Positions 26,489 through 37,600 of a DNA stretch of 64,000 bases are shown one piece after another. The stretch is from Lactobacillus sp. YT155. Its GTDB lineage: Bacteria > Bacillota > Bacilli > Lactobacillales > Lactobacillaceae. Positions within the stretch are counted from its first letter, which is position 1; every line of letters starts with the position of its first letter. The DNA is taken from contig NZ_JAUKWP010000003.1 in assembly GCF_030504545.1 (NCBI RefSeq), forward strand, positions 180,892 to 244,891. Direction: 5' to 3'. Both the position numbers and the translations under genes were made by a program. Below the pieces are notes generated by a model. It worked only from the letters and a program-made list of their open reading frames with translations. It was not told the origin of the DNA and made no database searches.

Positions 26489-28645
26489 ATGACAGAAAAC
26501 ACACGTGTTCAACGACGTGCCTCAAAAAAGAAGAATCTCAAACCTTTTATTAAATGGGGATTAATTACCCTTTTGGGATTGTTCATAGCTTTTGCCTCTA
26601 TATTTACCTACTATGGTTTAAAAGCCCCTAAAATTAATCAACAAATTTTGCAACAAGCAGGATCTTCAACTTTTTATTCTAGCAATAATAAGCCCCTATT
26701 CACTCTGGGAAATGAAGAACGCGATTACGTCTCTATTAATAAAGTACCTCAAAAACTTCAAGATGCCGTAATTTCAATTGAAGATCATCGTTTCTACAAC
26801 GAACCATTGGGAATTGATCCGATTAGAATTGTAACTACCGCCTTTGATAATGTTACATCTAATAGTATTCAAGGTGGTGGAAGTACTCTAACTCAACAGC
26901 TAGTTAAGCTCTCTGTTTTCTCAACGAATAAGTCTGATCAAACCATCAAAAGAAAAATGCAAGAAATCTGGTTGGCAGTTCAAGTTGAGCAGAAGTTTTC
27001 TAAAAAACAGATTCTTGAGTTTTATATGAACAAAGTCTACCTTTCAAACGGTGTTTACGGGGTCAAGACTGCTTCGAAATACTATTTTGGTAAAAGCTTA
27101 AACGAATTAACTTTACCTCAATTAGCTTTGATTGCAGGAATGCCTCAATCACCAAGTACGTATGATCCATATTTACATCCTCAAGCAGCCAAGAATCGTC
27201 GTGACAATGTTTTACGAGCAATGTATGACAATAAAAAAATTACTAAGCACGATATGACTGAGGCTATTAAAACACCGATTGATACTGGATTAGTGGCTAA
27301 GAGTAATCAAGCCGGCTCTGATGAAAAACGTTTGGTCTCTGACCCTTATCTAAAAGAAGCTATTAAAGAAGTTAAGAAAAAAGGCTACGATCCATATCGC
27401 GACAATTTAAAAATCACTACCAACATGGATTATGGTGCCCAAAAGAAACTTTACGATATTGTAAATACTAATAACTCAGTTTACTTCCCTAACGACCAAT
27501 TACAAGTTGCTTCAACGGTTGTTAATCCAAAAACTGGACAAATTGTAGCGATGATTGGTGGTCGTAAATTAGGAAACGTTCAATTAGGATACAATCGAGC
27601 TGTCCAAACCTCCAGAAGTAATGGTTCGACCATGAAACCTATTTTGGATTACGGCCCAGCTTTTGAATATTTGAAATGGTCAACAGCTCAAACTGTTCGT
27701 GATACGCCGTATACTTATCCTGGGACAAATATTCCCTTGAACAACTGGGATAATACCTATAAGGGTACAATTTCAGTTAGAACTGCTTTGGCAACATCCC
27801 GTAACATTCCTGCTGTTAGAACTCTAAATGAAGTTGGTTTTTCAAAAGCAATTACTTTTGCCAGAAAATTAGGTATTGATGTGTCGTATAAAGATGGACT
27901 GTCTGCCGGAATTGGTTATGACACCTCTACTCTTCAAAATGCCGGTGCCTATAGTGCATTTGCCAACGGTGGATATTACCGTAAACCTTACTACGTTAAG
28001 AAAATCGAATTGTCCGATGGAACTACTCATAGCTATTCATCTCCAGCTAAAAAAGTAATGAAATCTTCAACCGCTTATATGATTACCGATATTCTAAAAG
28101 GTGTTGTTAGACCTTCTGGAATGGGCTCTAAAGCTTACGTTTCAGGAATTTATCACGCCGGAAAAACCGGTACTACTAATTATTCTAAAGAAGAATTACA
28201 GAACAATCCTAGCTTGAGTGGCTTAGCTCGTGATGCTTGGTTCAATGGTTACACGAAAGATTATGTAATTAGTACCTGGACTGGTTATGATAAACCTTCT
28301 CAGCAAGGTCTTCCTTATAGTCAGCAAACAATTGATCAGTCTATTTACAAGTACTTGATGAGTTACTTAAGTCAGGACAAAGAAAGCAGCGACTGGGAAC
28401 AACCTGGTGATTTGACTAAAGTTGGTGGTGAATTATACTTCACCGGAACTGAGCCAGTGTATCAAGCTCCTGCTGAAGATAATTCTGAGGTAGTACCAAA
28501 TAAAGACGAAGATGTTGAAGAAGAAACAACAACCACTACCGAAAGTACTACGACTGATAATTCTGGTGGTGATGGCCAAGACAACAATCAAAATAATAAC
28601 AACAATAACAATAATAATAATGGAAATAATAATCCCGGAAATTAA
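26489..28645 (+). CDS. pbp1A: Bifunctional penicillin-binding protein 1A
   Basis: The 718-residue class A PBP has a short cytoplasmic basic tail and one membrane anchor (about 25-45). A glycosyltransferase domain (about 60-240) contains EDHRFYNEPLG, GGSTLTQQL and the KKQILEFYMN motif. The transpeptidase domain (about 320-610) contains SRSNGSTMKP (catalytic Ser), SRN and KTGTT. It polymerises and cross-links peptidoglycan on the outer face of the membrane. The tail after about 640 is acidic and Thr-rich and ends in a poly-Asn stretch, which is low complexity. Confidence 0.97.
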   Translation: MTENTRVQRRASKKKNLKPFIKWGLITLLGLFIAFASIFTYYGLKAPKINQQILQQAGSSTFYSSNNKPLFTLGNEERDYVSINKVPQKLQDAVISIEDHRFYNEPLGIDPIRIVTTAFDNVTSNSIQGGGSTLTQQLVKLSVFSTNKSDQTIKRKMQEIWLAVQVEQKFSKKQILEFYMNKVYLSNGVYGVKTASKYYFGKSLNELTLPQLALIAGMPQSPSTYDPYLHPQAAKNRRDNVLRAMYDNKKITKHDMTEAIKTPIDTGLVAKSNQAGSDEKRLVSDPYLKEAIKEVKKKGYDPYRDNLKITTNMDYGAQKKLYDIVNTNNSVYFPNDQLQVASTVVNPKTGQIVAMIGGRKLGNVQLGYNRAVQTSRSNGSTMKPILDYGPAFEYLKWSTAQTVRDTPYTYPGTNIPLNNWDNTYKGTISVRTALATSRNIPAVRTLNEVGFSKAITFARKLGIDVSYKDGLSAGIGYDTSTLQNAGAYSAFANGGYYRKPYYVKKIELSDGTTHSYSSPAKKVMKSSTAYMITDILKGVVRPSGMGSKAYVSGIYHAGKTGTTNYSKEELQNNPSLSGLARDAWFNGYTKDYVISTWTGYDKPSQQGLPYSQQTIDQSIYKYLMSYLSQDKESSDWEQPGDLTKVGGELYFTGTEPVYQAPAEDNSEVVPNKDEDVEEETTTTTESTTTDNSGGDGQDNNQNNNNNNNNNNGNNNPGN

Positions 28646-28678
28646 AAAAATAGACATGCAAGTGCATGTCTATTTTTT
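28645..28678. terminator. Bidirectional terminator between pbp1A and nth
   Basis: AAAAAATAGACATGC (28645-28659) pairs with GCATGTCTATTTTTT (28664-28678) around AAGT. Both converging genes end at it. Confidence 0.9.
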
Positions 28679-29305
28679 ATTCAATTTATCGCATTCAATG
28701 ATTAATTGACAAACTTCCTTTTCTTTTGGAAGTTTCATCGAGTATTTACGACCGAACTCAATCATTGTATGATGAGCTTTGGTCCACTCCGCCTCATCTA
28801 AAACTGCAGTAATTTTATTTTCTATCTCAATTGGAGTAGCTGATTTTTTAACGAAATGCAGGCGTTTAGAGATTGCTGACACATGAGTGTCGACAGCAAA
28901 TGCTGGCACATCGAAACGGTCACTTAACACGACATTGGCTGTTTTACGACCGACACCGGGTAAAGTCATTAAATCTTCACGATTTTGTGGAACTTGACCA
29001 TCAAAATTTTGCACAACTTCTATGGCGCATTTTTTTATATTTTTTGCTTTATTATGAAACAACCCCACACTCTTTATGATTTCTTCAATATCTAAGACAT
29101 CTGCTTTGGTAAAAGCTTGAGCATCTGGATACTTAGCAAATAATTTAGGCGTAACCTTATTAACGGAAACATCGGTTGCTTGAGCGCTCAACATGACAGA
29201 AATTAAATATTGAAAATCTGTTCGTGAATCAAGTGAAGGTCCTACTGGACCAATTTCATCCATCATTTGATGAATTGCCCAGACGATATCTTGATTTTTT
29301 AACAT
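28670..29305 (-). CDS. nth: Endonuclease III with incomplete iron-sulfur ligand set
   Basis: The 211-residue protein has the helix-hairpin-helix LPGVGRKTANVVL with catalytic Lys121 and the AVDTHV motif with catalytic Asp139, so base-excision glycosylase/lyase activity on oxidised pyrimidines is expected. The C-terminal four-cysteine motif (C-x6-C-x2-C-x5-C) is broken: Ser189 and Lys196 stand where the first two Cys should be; Cys199 and Cys205 remain. A 4Fe-4S cluster is therefore unlikely. Start overlaps the dnaD stop (TAATG). Last gene of the addB-to-nth string. Confidence 0.93.
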   Translation of the reverse strand: MLKNQDIVWAIHQMMDEIGPVGPSLDSRTDFQYLISVMLSAQATDVSVNKVTPKLFAKYPDAQAFTKADVLDIEEIIKSVGLFHNKAKNIKKCAIEVVQNFDGQVPQNREDLMTLPGVGRKTANVVLSDRFDVPAFAVDTHVSAISKRLHFVKKSATPIEIENKITAVLDEAEWTKAHHTMIEFGRKYSMKLPKEKEVCQLIIECDKLNKK

Positions 29306-29931
29306 TAAAATTCATTCCTTTTTTTGTAGTCTTCTAATTGCTGAGCAGTTTTAATGTTCTGCTTTTCCCAGTTAATTAAAATGCGATCGATGTATTTTAA
29401 TGAATATATTTGATTGAGTACTGCTTCTTTAAGTGCCAATTGAATTAGTTCCACTTCATAACCGTCTTCATTAATCCAAGAATGAATCGTTTCTTGTTCA
29501 ATTGGTGATAATGCACGGCCAAGTTCTATTTCAAACATTTTAAATAGATTAGTAGTTTGATCTAATTTTGTTTGTTGCTGCTGTTCAATATTTTGATCTT
29601 GTTGAATTATGTCCAAGATATTATAAATGGGCGTTAAATCATAACTATCCTCTTGACGGTGATTATTATTGATAGTTGTTTTTATTTCTAAAAAATCTTT
29701 TTGAATCATGGATTGAATCAACATCATAACCGTATTTGAATCGATTGAAATAACCTCTGCCAGTTCAGTTGCAGATGGAAAAGTATTTCCTTGTTGTTGG
29801 AACATTAATAATTCCGAATATACTAAATATTCGTCAGCGGTCATATTAAGCTGTCTAAGATGTTTTAGAATAGTATTACTAATAACTGTAGTACCATCAG
29901 TTAAAAAACGTTTAAAGAAGTCTTCTGACAT
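29305..29931 (-). CDS. dnaD: DnaD-like replication initiation protein
   Basis: The 208-residue protein has an N-terminal winged helix (about 20-100, with TFPSATELAEVISIDSNTVM) and a C-terminal DnaB2/DnaD domain with the EXXXALSPIE...W motif (FEIELGRALSPIEQETIHSW) and a YIDRIL...WEK ending. DnaD assists DnaA and helicase loading at origins and restart sites in low-GC Firmicutes. It lies between asnS and nth as in Bacillus. Confidence 0.95.
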   Translation of the reverse strand: MSEDFFKRFLTDGTTVISNTILKHLRQLNMTADEYLVYSELLMFQQQGNTFPSATELAEVISIDSNTVMMLIQSMIQKDFLEIKTTINNNHRQEDSYDLTPIYNILDIIQQDQNIEQQQQTKLDQTTNLFKMFEIELGRALSPIEQETIHSWINEDGYEVELIQLALKEAVLNQIYSLKYIDRILINWEKQNIKTAQQLEDYKKRNEF

Positions 29932-29941
29932 ATTTTTACCT

Positions 29942-29973
29942 CAAAAAAGATTGGACTAAATTGCCAATCTTTT
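29942..29973 (-). terminator. Terminator after asnS
   Basis: On the minus strand AAAAGATTGG pairs with CCAATCTTTT (29964-29973 with 29945-29954), followed by T's that run into the dnaD ribosome site GAGG. It may lower dnaD-nth expression relative to asnS rather than stop it fully. Confidence 0.75.
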
Positions 29974-29983
29974 AAATTATTAT

Positions 29984-31282
29984 TTATGGTTTTAAGCGGT
30001 TGATCATTCTTGGGAATGGAATTGCTTCTCTCAAGTGATCAAGTTTACAAATCCAAGTAACTGCACGTTCTAAGCCAAGACCAAATCCTGAGTGAGGAAC
30101 TGACCCGTATTTTCTTAGATCTAAATACCATTCGTATTCAGAAACATCTAAGCCAGAATCCTTAATACGTTTCTCTAGTGCGTCATAATCAGTTTCACGT
30201 TCACTACCACCAATTATTTCACCATAGCCTTCTGGTGCAAGAAGGTCAGCACATAGATAAACATCATCACGTGTTGGATGTGGTTTCATATAGAAAGGTT
30301 TTATTGATTTTGGATAGTTTAAAATAAATACTGGTTGTTCAAATTGTTCAGAAATATATTGTTCATCGGGTGCACCGAAGTCGTCGCCCCACTTAATGTC
30401 TACTCCATTTTTTTGCAACATTTCAATTGCTTCATCGTAAGAAATTCTTGGGAATGGTAATTGAGTATATTTCTTTAGTTGTTCGATATCACGATCCAAA
30501 AGTTTTAATTCATATTGGCAATTATCAATAACACTTTGAACCAGATAAGCGATATATTTTTCTTGAATTTCTAAACTTTGATCTTGCTCTAAAAACGCCA
30601 TTTCTGGCTCTATCATCCAAAACTCGGTTAAGTGACGTCTAGTTTTAGATTTTTCAGCACGGAATGTTGGTCCAAAAGTAAATACCTTGCCAAATGCCAT
30701 TGCACCAGCTTCAGCATAAAGCTGACCACTTTGTGATAAATAAGCATCGTGATCAAAATACTCGATATGGAATAGCTCAGTTGTTCCTTCAGGTGCACTT
30801 CCAGTAAGAATTGGTGGGTCCATCTTAATAAATCCTTCTTTGTTGAAGAACTCATAAGTAGCACTAATCATTTGATTTCTGATACGCATAATTGCATATG
30901 GACGTCTAGAACGTAACCATAAATGACGATGATCTAGTAAGAATTCAATCCCGTGTTCTTTAGGGCTAATAGGAAAGTCTTCGCTTTCGCCGACTAACTC
31001 AATATCTGACACTTCGATTTCGTAACCGAAATGTGAACGGTCGTCTTGATGAATTGTTCCAGTTACCCAAAAACTAGATTCTTGTTTAAGTGATTTTGCT
31101 AATTCAAATATTTCTTCTGAAACATTGTTTTTTACAACTACACCTTGAAAAAATGCTGTTCCATCACGTAATTGAAGAAAAGATATTTTTCCTGATGAAC
31201 GCTTATCGGTTAGCCATGCCCCTATTTTTACTTCCTCATCGACATGGTCTTTTGCATCCATAATGTTAATAATACTTGCCAT
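29984..31282 (-). CDS. asnS: Asparagine-tRNA ligase
   Basis: The 432-residue class IIb synthetase has an N-terminal OB-fold anticodon-binding domain (about 15-100) and a catalytic core with motif 2 ([24 protein letters not shown]) and motif 3 ([13 protein letters not shown]). The [15 protein letters not shown] stretch and FFQGV favour AsnRS over AspRS. It charges tRNA-Asn. It lies between the ypmB-like gene and dnaD, as in Bacillus. GGAG precedes the ATG. No T-box is seen upstream. Confidence 0.96.
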   Translation of the reverse strand: MASIINIMDAKDHVDEEVKIGAWLTDKRSSGKISFLQLRDGTAFFQGVVVKNNVSEEIFELAKSLKQESSFWVTGTIHQDDRSHFGYEIEVSDIELVGESEDFPISPKEHGIEFLLDHRHLWLRSRRPYAIMRIRNQMISATYEFFNKEGFIKMDPPILTGSAPEGTTELFHIEYFDHDAYLSQSGQLYAEAGAMAFGKVFTFGPTFRAEKSKTRRHLTEFWMIEPEMAFLEQDQSLEIQEKYIAYLVQSVIDNCQYELKLLDRDIEQLKKYTQLPFPRISYDEAIEMLQKNGVDIKWGDDFGAPDEQYISEQFEQPVFILNYPKSIKPFYMKPHPTRDDVYLCADLLAPEGYGEIIGGSERETDYDALEKRIKDSGLDVSEYEWYLDLRKYGSVPHSGFGLGLERAVTWICKLDHLREAIPFPRMINRLKP

Positions 31283-31296
31283 AAAAAGCTCCTTAA

Positions 31297-31773
31297 TTAA
31301 ATGTTATTGATTTCTTGAATTATTTCACCTGTATGGTAATTGAAAGTTACATAATTAGTTAGATTATTCTTACCAAGATATGAAACTTCCCATGTAGGCT
31401 TATTTTTCACTAATCCGAGGTTAATATGATAGATTTTCTTGGGATTATATTTCTTGTTAACTTGCTTCAAGATATAGTTTCTTGAAAACTCATTAGAATT
31501 GAGTGTTTTAATCTTACCTGATTTTGCATTGATTACGACATACTTATATTCGTTTTTGTTATTAGTTCCGCCTACAGTATAGTAATCCTTCTTTCCTGTA
31601 AAACTTGAGAAGTAGTCAGGATTTTTTATGTTTTCAGATTTTAAAGCAATTCTATTTGCTTGTTCCTTTGCACTTGTGTATGGTTCCATAGCAATTGAAA
31701 AATACCAAAATGCTGAAATTAGCACAATCACTACAGTTCCAATGATAATCCACAATTTTACCGATCTTCGCAT
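31297..31773 (-). CDS. YpmB-like membrane-anchored protein (DUF5590)
   Basis: The 158-residue protein has a basic start and one N-terminal transmembrane helix (about 8-28), followed by an extracellular region of two PepSY-like beta repeats (about 50-155). The pattern and position just upstream of asnS match Bacillus YpmB (DUF5590), of unknown function. GAGGTG precedes the ATG at 31773. It is 14 bases before asnS and 42 after dinG, in the same orientation. Confidence 0.85.
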   Translation of the reverse strand: MRRSVKLWIIIGTVVIVLISAFWYFSIAMEPYTSAKEQANRIALKSENIKNPDYFSSFTGKKDYYTVGGTNNKNEYKYVVINAKSGKIKTLNSNEFSRNYILKQVNKKYNPKKIYHINLGLVKNKPTWEVSYLGKNNLTNYVTFNYHTGEIIQEINNI

Positions 31774-31815
31774 ATAAACACCTCAAATTAATAGCTAGTA
31801 ATATTATACCAAAAA

Positions 31816-34614
31816 CTACTCTAAAAATTCTTCTAGATTTTTCTTTATTTCTTGTGACGATAGTTGTTTATCTATTATCTCTTCCGGGAATTCTGCCAAC
31901 ATATTTTTTCCATACTTAGTCTTAATAATTCGGTCATCCAGAATAATCATTACTCCTCGATCATTTTTAGTTCGGATTAGTCGCCCAAAACCCTGTTTAA
32001 GTTTTAAACTAGCACGTGGTAAAGCATCGGCACTAAAAGCGTTGATATTCAAACTAGTTAAATATTTGCTTCTAATCATGGTTTCGTTTTGATCAGGTGA
32101 ATCAAATGGTAACCGGGTAATAATTACAATTTCGAGAATTTTCTTAGGAAAATCCACCCCTTCCCAAAAAGAATTGGATCCCAATAAAACTGAATTTTTA
32201 CTATTAGAAAATCTCTTTTTAATTTTTTCGTTATTTCCATTGATTCCTTGAGCGAGAATTTCTTTTTGATCATTTAAAGTCGAGGTACTTAGTTTTTGAT
32301 AAACACTTTGCATTGTTTGTAGTGAATTAAATAGAACCAAAGCTTGGTGGTCATTATCAATTAAGAACTTTTCGAGCATTTCACTTAAGTAACCACTATA
32401 CGCATCGTCATTCATACTCTTGATATCTTGAGTATCATTAGGAATATAAATCTTGGCATTTTGTTTAATATCAAAATCATTTTGATAAATATGTCTTTGA
32501 TCAATATATTTTGATTTGAGTTGCAAATCATTAATAAAGAAAGAAAAATTATCATTGTTGTCGATAGCGCCACTGACTAGCAAAATCTTTTTAAAAGCAG
32601 AGTTTATCTGCTGTAACTCAGTATTGGTATCAAGCTTGTACCAACTAATAATGCAGTTGTGCAATGGTGACCCATTATTAACTTGTAGTCCAATTCCTGA
32701 AATTTCACTGCTAGTAATTTTGGTGATTAAGTCCGAAGTATTAAAAACTTGATTACGTAAGTTATTGTTGTACATACTCAAATTCATTACGATACTTGAA
32801 ATTTTGACCCCAGAAAAGTTTTCCTGTGCAAAATATGCACCCACTAATTCGTCAACTTTAATAATAATGTCACTTAAGTTGTCCTTTATGTTGGACAATA
32901 AATCAACCAATTTATTTTGTTCTTTCAAGTCCTGGTTAAGGAATTGTTCACTACTATAAGGTTGATTATTAATGGAGCTTTTTTCTTTAAAATAATTGTC
33001 ATAAACATAGCTATTAATAGCTTCACTAGACTGTTGATAATTTTGAAATAGGCTTTCTAATTCACTGAGATTTTCGCGTCCCCAGTTTAATAAATAATCA
33101 TCATTGAACGTAGACTTTAAGTCAGTCCTGTTTTGATAAAAAGTATCAGAAATCTTCTTAACTTCATTTGAAATTGTGGCAATATTCATTTCAGGAGAAT
33201 TATTACTACGTAAATTTTGCGCAAAATGATGAGCTTCATCGATTACCAAATATTCAGCATTACTCCAAATCTTAGAATCTAAGTTTTTTGAAAAATATGC
33301 TTGATTGGTAATCAATATTTCAGCATTTCTGGCTTTATCTAAGTTAAATTTCCAAAAATCATCTTCACTGAAGTTGGTGTTTGTCTTGTCTTCGCCACGA
33401 TGAGAAATCAAGGCTAAAAACGGATTTTTCCGATTACTTAGTCTTAATTCATCCATATCACCTGTTGTCGTCATAGTTAACCACACCAGAATTTTCATTT
33501 TTAGGATAGATGTATTTTTATGGCCGTGTAAATTTTGATACAGAGCATTATAGAAACGGTCTAAGTCTAAATAGTTATAGCTACTTTTAATTATTTGAAC
33601 ATTAAAACTATAGTCACTCAACCGGTTTAGAAGCGGAATCGCCTCATCTTGAATTTGATTTTGCAAAACCGTCGTTGTTGTGGCAACCACAACCTTCTTA
33701 TCCAATGAGATTTTAAAAGTTAAAGGATATAAATAGCCAATAGTTTTTCCAATTCCAGTTGGAGCTTCCAGTAGTGACCATTTCTGTTTCTTAGAATGAT
33801 TCAAAATATGATTAATATCATTCATGAGTTGAGCTTGTTGTTGACGAAAGTCTAGTGTGCCAAGAAAAGCAGATCTTTTTTCTGATTCACTGTTAGGAAA
33901 ATGTCTTTTTTTAGTTTGATTTGAAGAAACTTCGATTTGTTTTTTTCTCAGGATTAACCCGTGTTTTTCATATAGGTAATCAGAAAGTATTTCAGCATGC
34001 TGTTCCCTACTCTGATAAATATTTTTGAATAACAAACTAGTTTGGCGAATAGTAGATTCAGAAATTTCACAAATGTTTCTCAAAGTTGTTAAAGGTAACA
34101 TTTCAATGCGCTGAATCAGAATTAATAGCAGTTTCGCAGTCACTAAAGCATCATCGTCGGCACGGTGTGGATGGTCATGACTAATATTTAGATATTCAGA
34201 TATATCTTGAAGTTTATAACTACTTAATTGTGGTAACAGAATTTGTGAAAGTTCAACGGTGTCAACAGCTGGAGCATCAAAATCTAATGATTTAATTGAA
34301 TTTAATGCGTCTTTAATAAACGGGTAATCAAAGTTAACGTTATGAGCAACGAAAGTTCTCCCCTTCAAACATTGATAAATCTTTGAAGCTACTTCTTCAA
34401 ACTTCGGTGCATCTGCTACCATTTCGTTTGAAATACCGGTTAATTCAGTAATTCTTTTATTAATTGGTTGCTCTGGATTGATTAGAATTGAAATTGATTC
34501 ACCAATTTTTCCATCATCAATTAAAGTGCAACCAAATTGTATTATTCTGTCTTCATCTTTATTAGTTCCCGTTGTTTCAAGATCAACGACGGCAAATTTT
34601 CTGGTTATATTCAT
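31816..34614 (-). CDS. dinG: DinG-type helicase with N-terminal exonuclease domain
   Basis: The 932-residue protein begins with a DnaQ-like 3'-5' exonuclease domain (about 5-165; motifs FAVVDLETTGTNKDEDRIIQ, HNVNFDYPFI and HRADDDALVT). An XPD/DinG-type superfamily 2 helicase follows, with Walker A EAPTGIGKTIGYLYPL near 285 and the DEAH box (VIDEAHHF) near 460. As in Firmicutes DinG, no iron-sulfur cysteine cluster is visible. Likely role is processing of DNA in repair; in some species the exonuclease is the main activity. It follows addA by 15 bases. Confidence 0.93.
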   Translation of the reverse strand: MNITRKFAVVDLETTGTNKDEDRIIQFGCTLIDDGKIGESISILINPEQPINKRITELTGISNEMVADAPKFEEVASKIYQCLKGRTFVAHNVNFDYPFIKDALNSIKSLDFDAPAVDTVELSQILLPQLSSYKLQDISEYLNISHDHPHRADDDALVTAKLLLILIQRIEMLPLTTLRNICEISESTIRQTSLLFKNIYQSREQHAEILSDYLYEKHGLILRKKQIEVSSNQTKKRHFPNSESEKRSAFLGTLDFRQQQAQLMNDINHILNHSKKQKWSLLEAPTGIGKTIGYLYPLTFKISLDKKVVVATTTTVLQNQIQDEAIPLLNRLSDYSFNVQIIKSSYNYLDLDRFYNALYQNLHGHKNTSILKMKILVWLTMTTTGDMDELRLSNRKNPFLALISHRGEDKTNTNFSEDDFWKFNLDKARNAEILITNQAYFSKNLDSKIWSNAEYLVIDEAHHFAQNLRSNNSPEMNIATISNEVKKISDTFYQNRTDLKSTFNDDYLLNWGRENLSELESLFQNYQQSSEAINSYVYDNYFKEKSSINNQPYSSEQFLNQDLKEQNKLVDLLSNIKDNLSDIIIKVDELVGAYFAQENFSGVKISSIVMNLSMYNNNLRNQVFNTSDLITKITSSEISGIGLQVNNGSPLHNCIISWYKLDTNTELQQINSAFKKILLVSGAIDNNDNFSFFINDLQLKSKYIDQRHIYQNDFDIKQNAKIYIPNDTQDIKSMNDDAYSGYLSEMLEKFLIDNDHQALVLFNSLQTMQSVYQKLSTSTLNDQKEILAQGINGNNEKIKKRFSNSKNSVLLGSNSFWEGVDFPKKILEIVIITRLPFDSPDQNETMIRSKYLTSLNINAFSADALPRASLKLKQGFGRLIRTKNDRGVMIILDDRIIKTKYGKNMLAEFPEEIIDKQLSSQEIKKNLEEFLE

Positions 34615-34629
34615 TTAAACCATTCTCAC

Positions 34630-37600
34630 CTATATTTTTACGGCTTTATTGAGTTTTAAGAAATACAAGTATTTTCCAATAACTGGTCGGTTTTTAATAT
34701 TTTCAACCGCAGCCGCATACAATTTTAATTGACCACTATATTTTTGCACAGCTTCTGGAAGTGTCTCTTCAGAAACATGATCAGTTTTGTAATCAAAAAT
34801 GATAAATCCTTCATCTGTTTCTATCATTCCATCAATAATACCATGAATTAGCACACTATCGTCATCACTTACTTGACTAAATAATTCGTTTGCTGGAATA
34901 ACCATTGAAAAAGGATACTCTCGTTGAGCGGTAGTTCTATTTGATAGCACTTCTTTTCCAAGCTCAGACTGGTAGAATTCAACAATTGAAGTAACGTCAA
35001 TTCTTTGGGCAACTTCTTTTATTAAAATGCTATTATCTACCAAGTTTTTGATTAATTGATTAATATTATCTGCGGTAATTTCTTCTTTCAAATCTAGTTT
35101 TTGTAAGACTAAATGAGTCGCGCTACCGACTTCGGCTGCGCTTATGGATGTTCCACCAGTTAAAAATTTGGGCTTATTAAAATCTGCTTGAATGTATTTG
35201 CCGGCAGAAATTAAATCTGACTTAGGTAACTCATTTTCATCAGGATCAGCAAACAAGAACTTAATTTCTGAAACGGATTGATATGCCGTAGTTTTTGTTG
35301 ATTCTTGGTAAGGATATTCCAGATTAAGAATTTGTTTTACTGTTGATAAGAACTTATCATCATATTCTCCCTCTGTTGATTGAGAAATTGATTCTGTAGA
35401 ATTTGTATTAACGACATTAACATTAATTTCTGATGGATTAACAATATTAACTTTTATGTTAAGCTTTGCAATTTCAAAGTTTCCATCACTAACATCTACT
35501 GATGTGTCACTTAACAAGCTACTCATAATAATATCTTGATAGGATTGGAAGTTAAGTCTAGTAAATAAATCGATTTTTCCATCAGTAACATCTGTGCCTT
35601 CCCAACCAGCGAAATCTTTTTCAAGATTGTTTGAAGTACCGACAATAACTAATTTTTGTTGTGCACGAGTTAGAGCAACATACAAGAGTCGAAATTCTTC
35701 GGCAAGTAGCGAAACTCTCTTTCCAGTAGTAATCAAACTTCTTTGGGGAGTTGAATAAACTAAATGATTTTCTTCATCCAAATACTTGATACCTAATCCT
35801 AATTGAGTATCAATAATGTTAGCCGAAATGACATCTTGTTGGTTAAATTTCTTGTTAGCATCTAAAAGGAATACTACCGGAAATTCAAGCCCTTTACTTC
35901 CGTGAATAGTCATCACATTAACCGCATCTTCATCAGATTCAATACTATTTGGTTGTGACAAATCTTTGTCTTTTTTTTCTATACGCTCAACAAAATTTAT
36001 AAAGCGATAAAGCCCTTGAAAATCCATCTGCTCAAACTCGTCTGCCCGATGATATAAGGCATGCAGATTGGCAGCACGTTGCTTACCTCCTGGCATTCCA
36101 GAAACAAAATCTAAAAAGCCAGTTTCTTGATAAATGTACCAAATTAATTCCGCAATAGAAATTTGATTGGCCTTAAAACGCAACTCGTCGAGTAAGTTTA
36201 AAAAGTCTTCTAGTTTCAAGGATAATTCGTCATTCGACATTTCCACATACTGCTTAACTGCTGTATAGAAATTAAATGAGCGTTGATTAATTCTAATCCG
36301 TGCTAATTCATCTTCATTAATTTGTACAATTGGTGATCTTAAAACCGCAACCAAAGCTATGTCTTGTTGAGGATTATCAATTAGTTTCAATAGTTCAACC
36401 ATGACTTGAATTTCCATGGTTTGAAAGTAATTTTGTGAATCAGTGACTAAGACTGGAATGTTTTGTTTAGAGAATTCGGAAACTAAGTCGGTATTATTGT
36501 TTTTATTACGACTTAAAATTGCAATATCACTGTATTTTATTGAGTGATATTCCTGAGATTTAGTATCAAAAACTTGAAAGTTTTCTCTTACTAGCATTTG
36601 AATCTTTTGACTGATAAAACTAATTTGAGCCGAGCGTTTACTCATCTCAGCTTCGGCATCATCACTATCTTCGTTAAGGTCAATAATGTTTATTTCTGCT
36701 TGAGTGTCAACTTCTGAATCGAAAGAAGCTCCATACTTTAGTTTGGCTTCTTGATTATATTCAATTCCACCAATTTCATTGTCCATAATTACTTCAAAAA
36801 TATGATTTACAAATTCAGTAACTGTTTTTGATGATCGAAAGTTATCCGACAGTAAAATTAGTTCATTATCGGGACTGGGTTGGTTGAACCTTTGATATTT
36901 ACCGGCAAATAACTGTGGAGCTGCTTGACGGAATCCATAAATAGACTGCTTGATATCTCCTACCATAAAATAATTATTATTAGTGGCATTTAGCATCTGA
37001 GCAATCTGTTCTTGCATTGGGTTTACATCTTGATATTCATCAATCATGATTTCAGAGAATTTTTCTTGGTAAAAATCTCGTGCCACGAGAACATCATTTT
37101 CGATGGCATTAAAAATATCCATTGTAAAATGCTCTAAATCATTGAAATCAATTGCGTTATTAGCAAGTTTCAATTGATGAAATTCAAGCATAAATTCTTT
37201 TTCAATTTGAACTAATTTACTTACTAATTCATGTGAATCTTGAATAATCCTTGTTAAATTGGAATTTTGAGTAATTAAGACATTTTCTGGAATCTTTTTC
37301 AGAGCAGATTTAACATCATCTCTAATTGAGCAAACTGCATCAAATAAAGCCCCTTTTTCTTCTGCTTTGGTGCTTTTTGCTCGAGGCATTGAATAATTAA
37401 CTAAAAAGTCCCCTAAATCATTATAAGAATACGTATTGAATTGACTGATGAATTGCTCTAAGTCTTTTCCAACCACTTCTAACTGAAGAATAAGATTTTC
37501 ATCCTCATCATCTTGTGCCAGCTTCAAAGCCTTTTTAATTTGAAGAGTCTGATTTCTCACCTGCTCTAAAATATAATTTTTATATTCTGTTGTATAAAAA

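Noticed and set aside
28500..28640. Tandem repeat or CRISPR-like array
   Set aside because: The repetitive DNA is coding AAT/AAC codons of the PBP1A tail, with no spacer structure.
29942..29973. T-box or attenuator for dnaD
   Set aside because: A simple hairpin plus T-run with no aptamer features; called a plain terminator after asnS.
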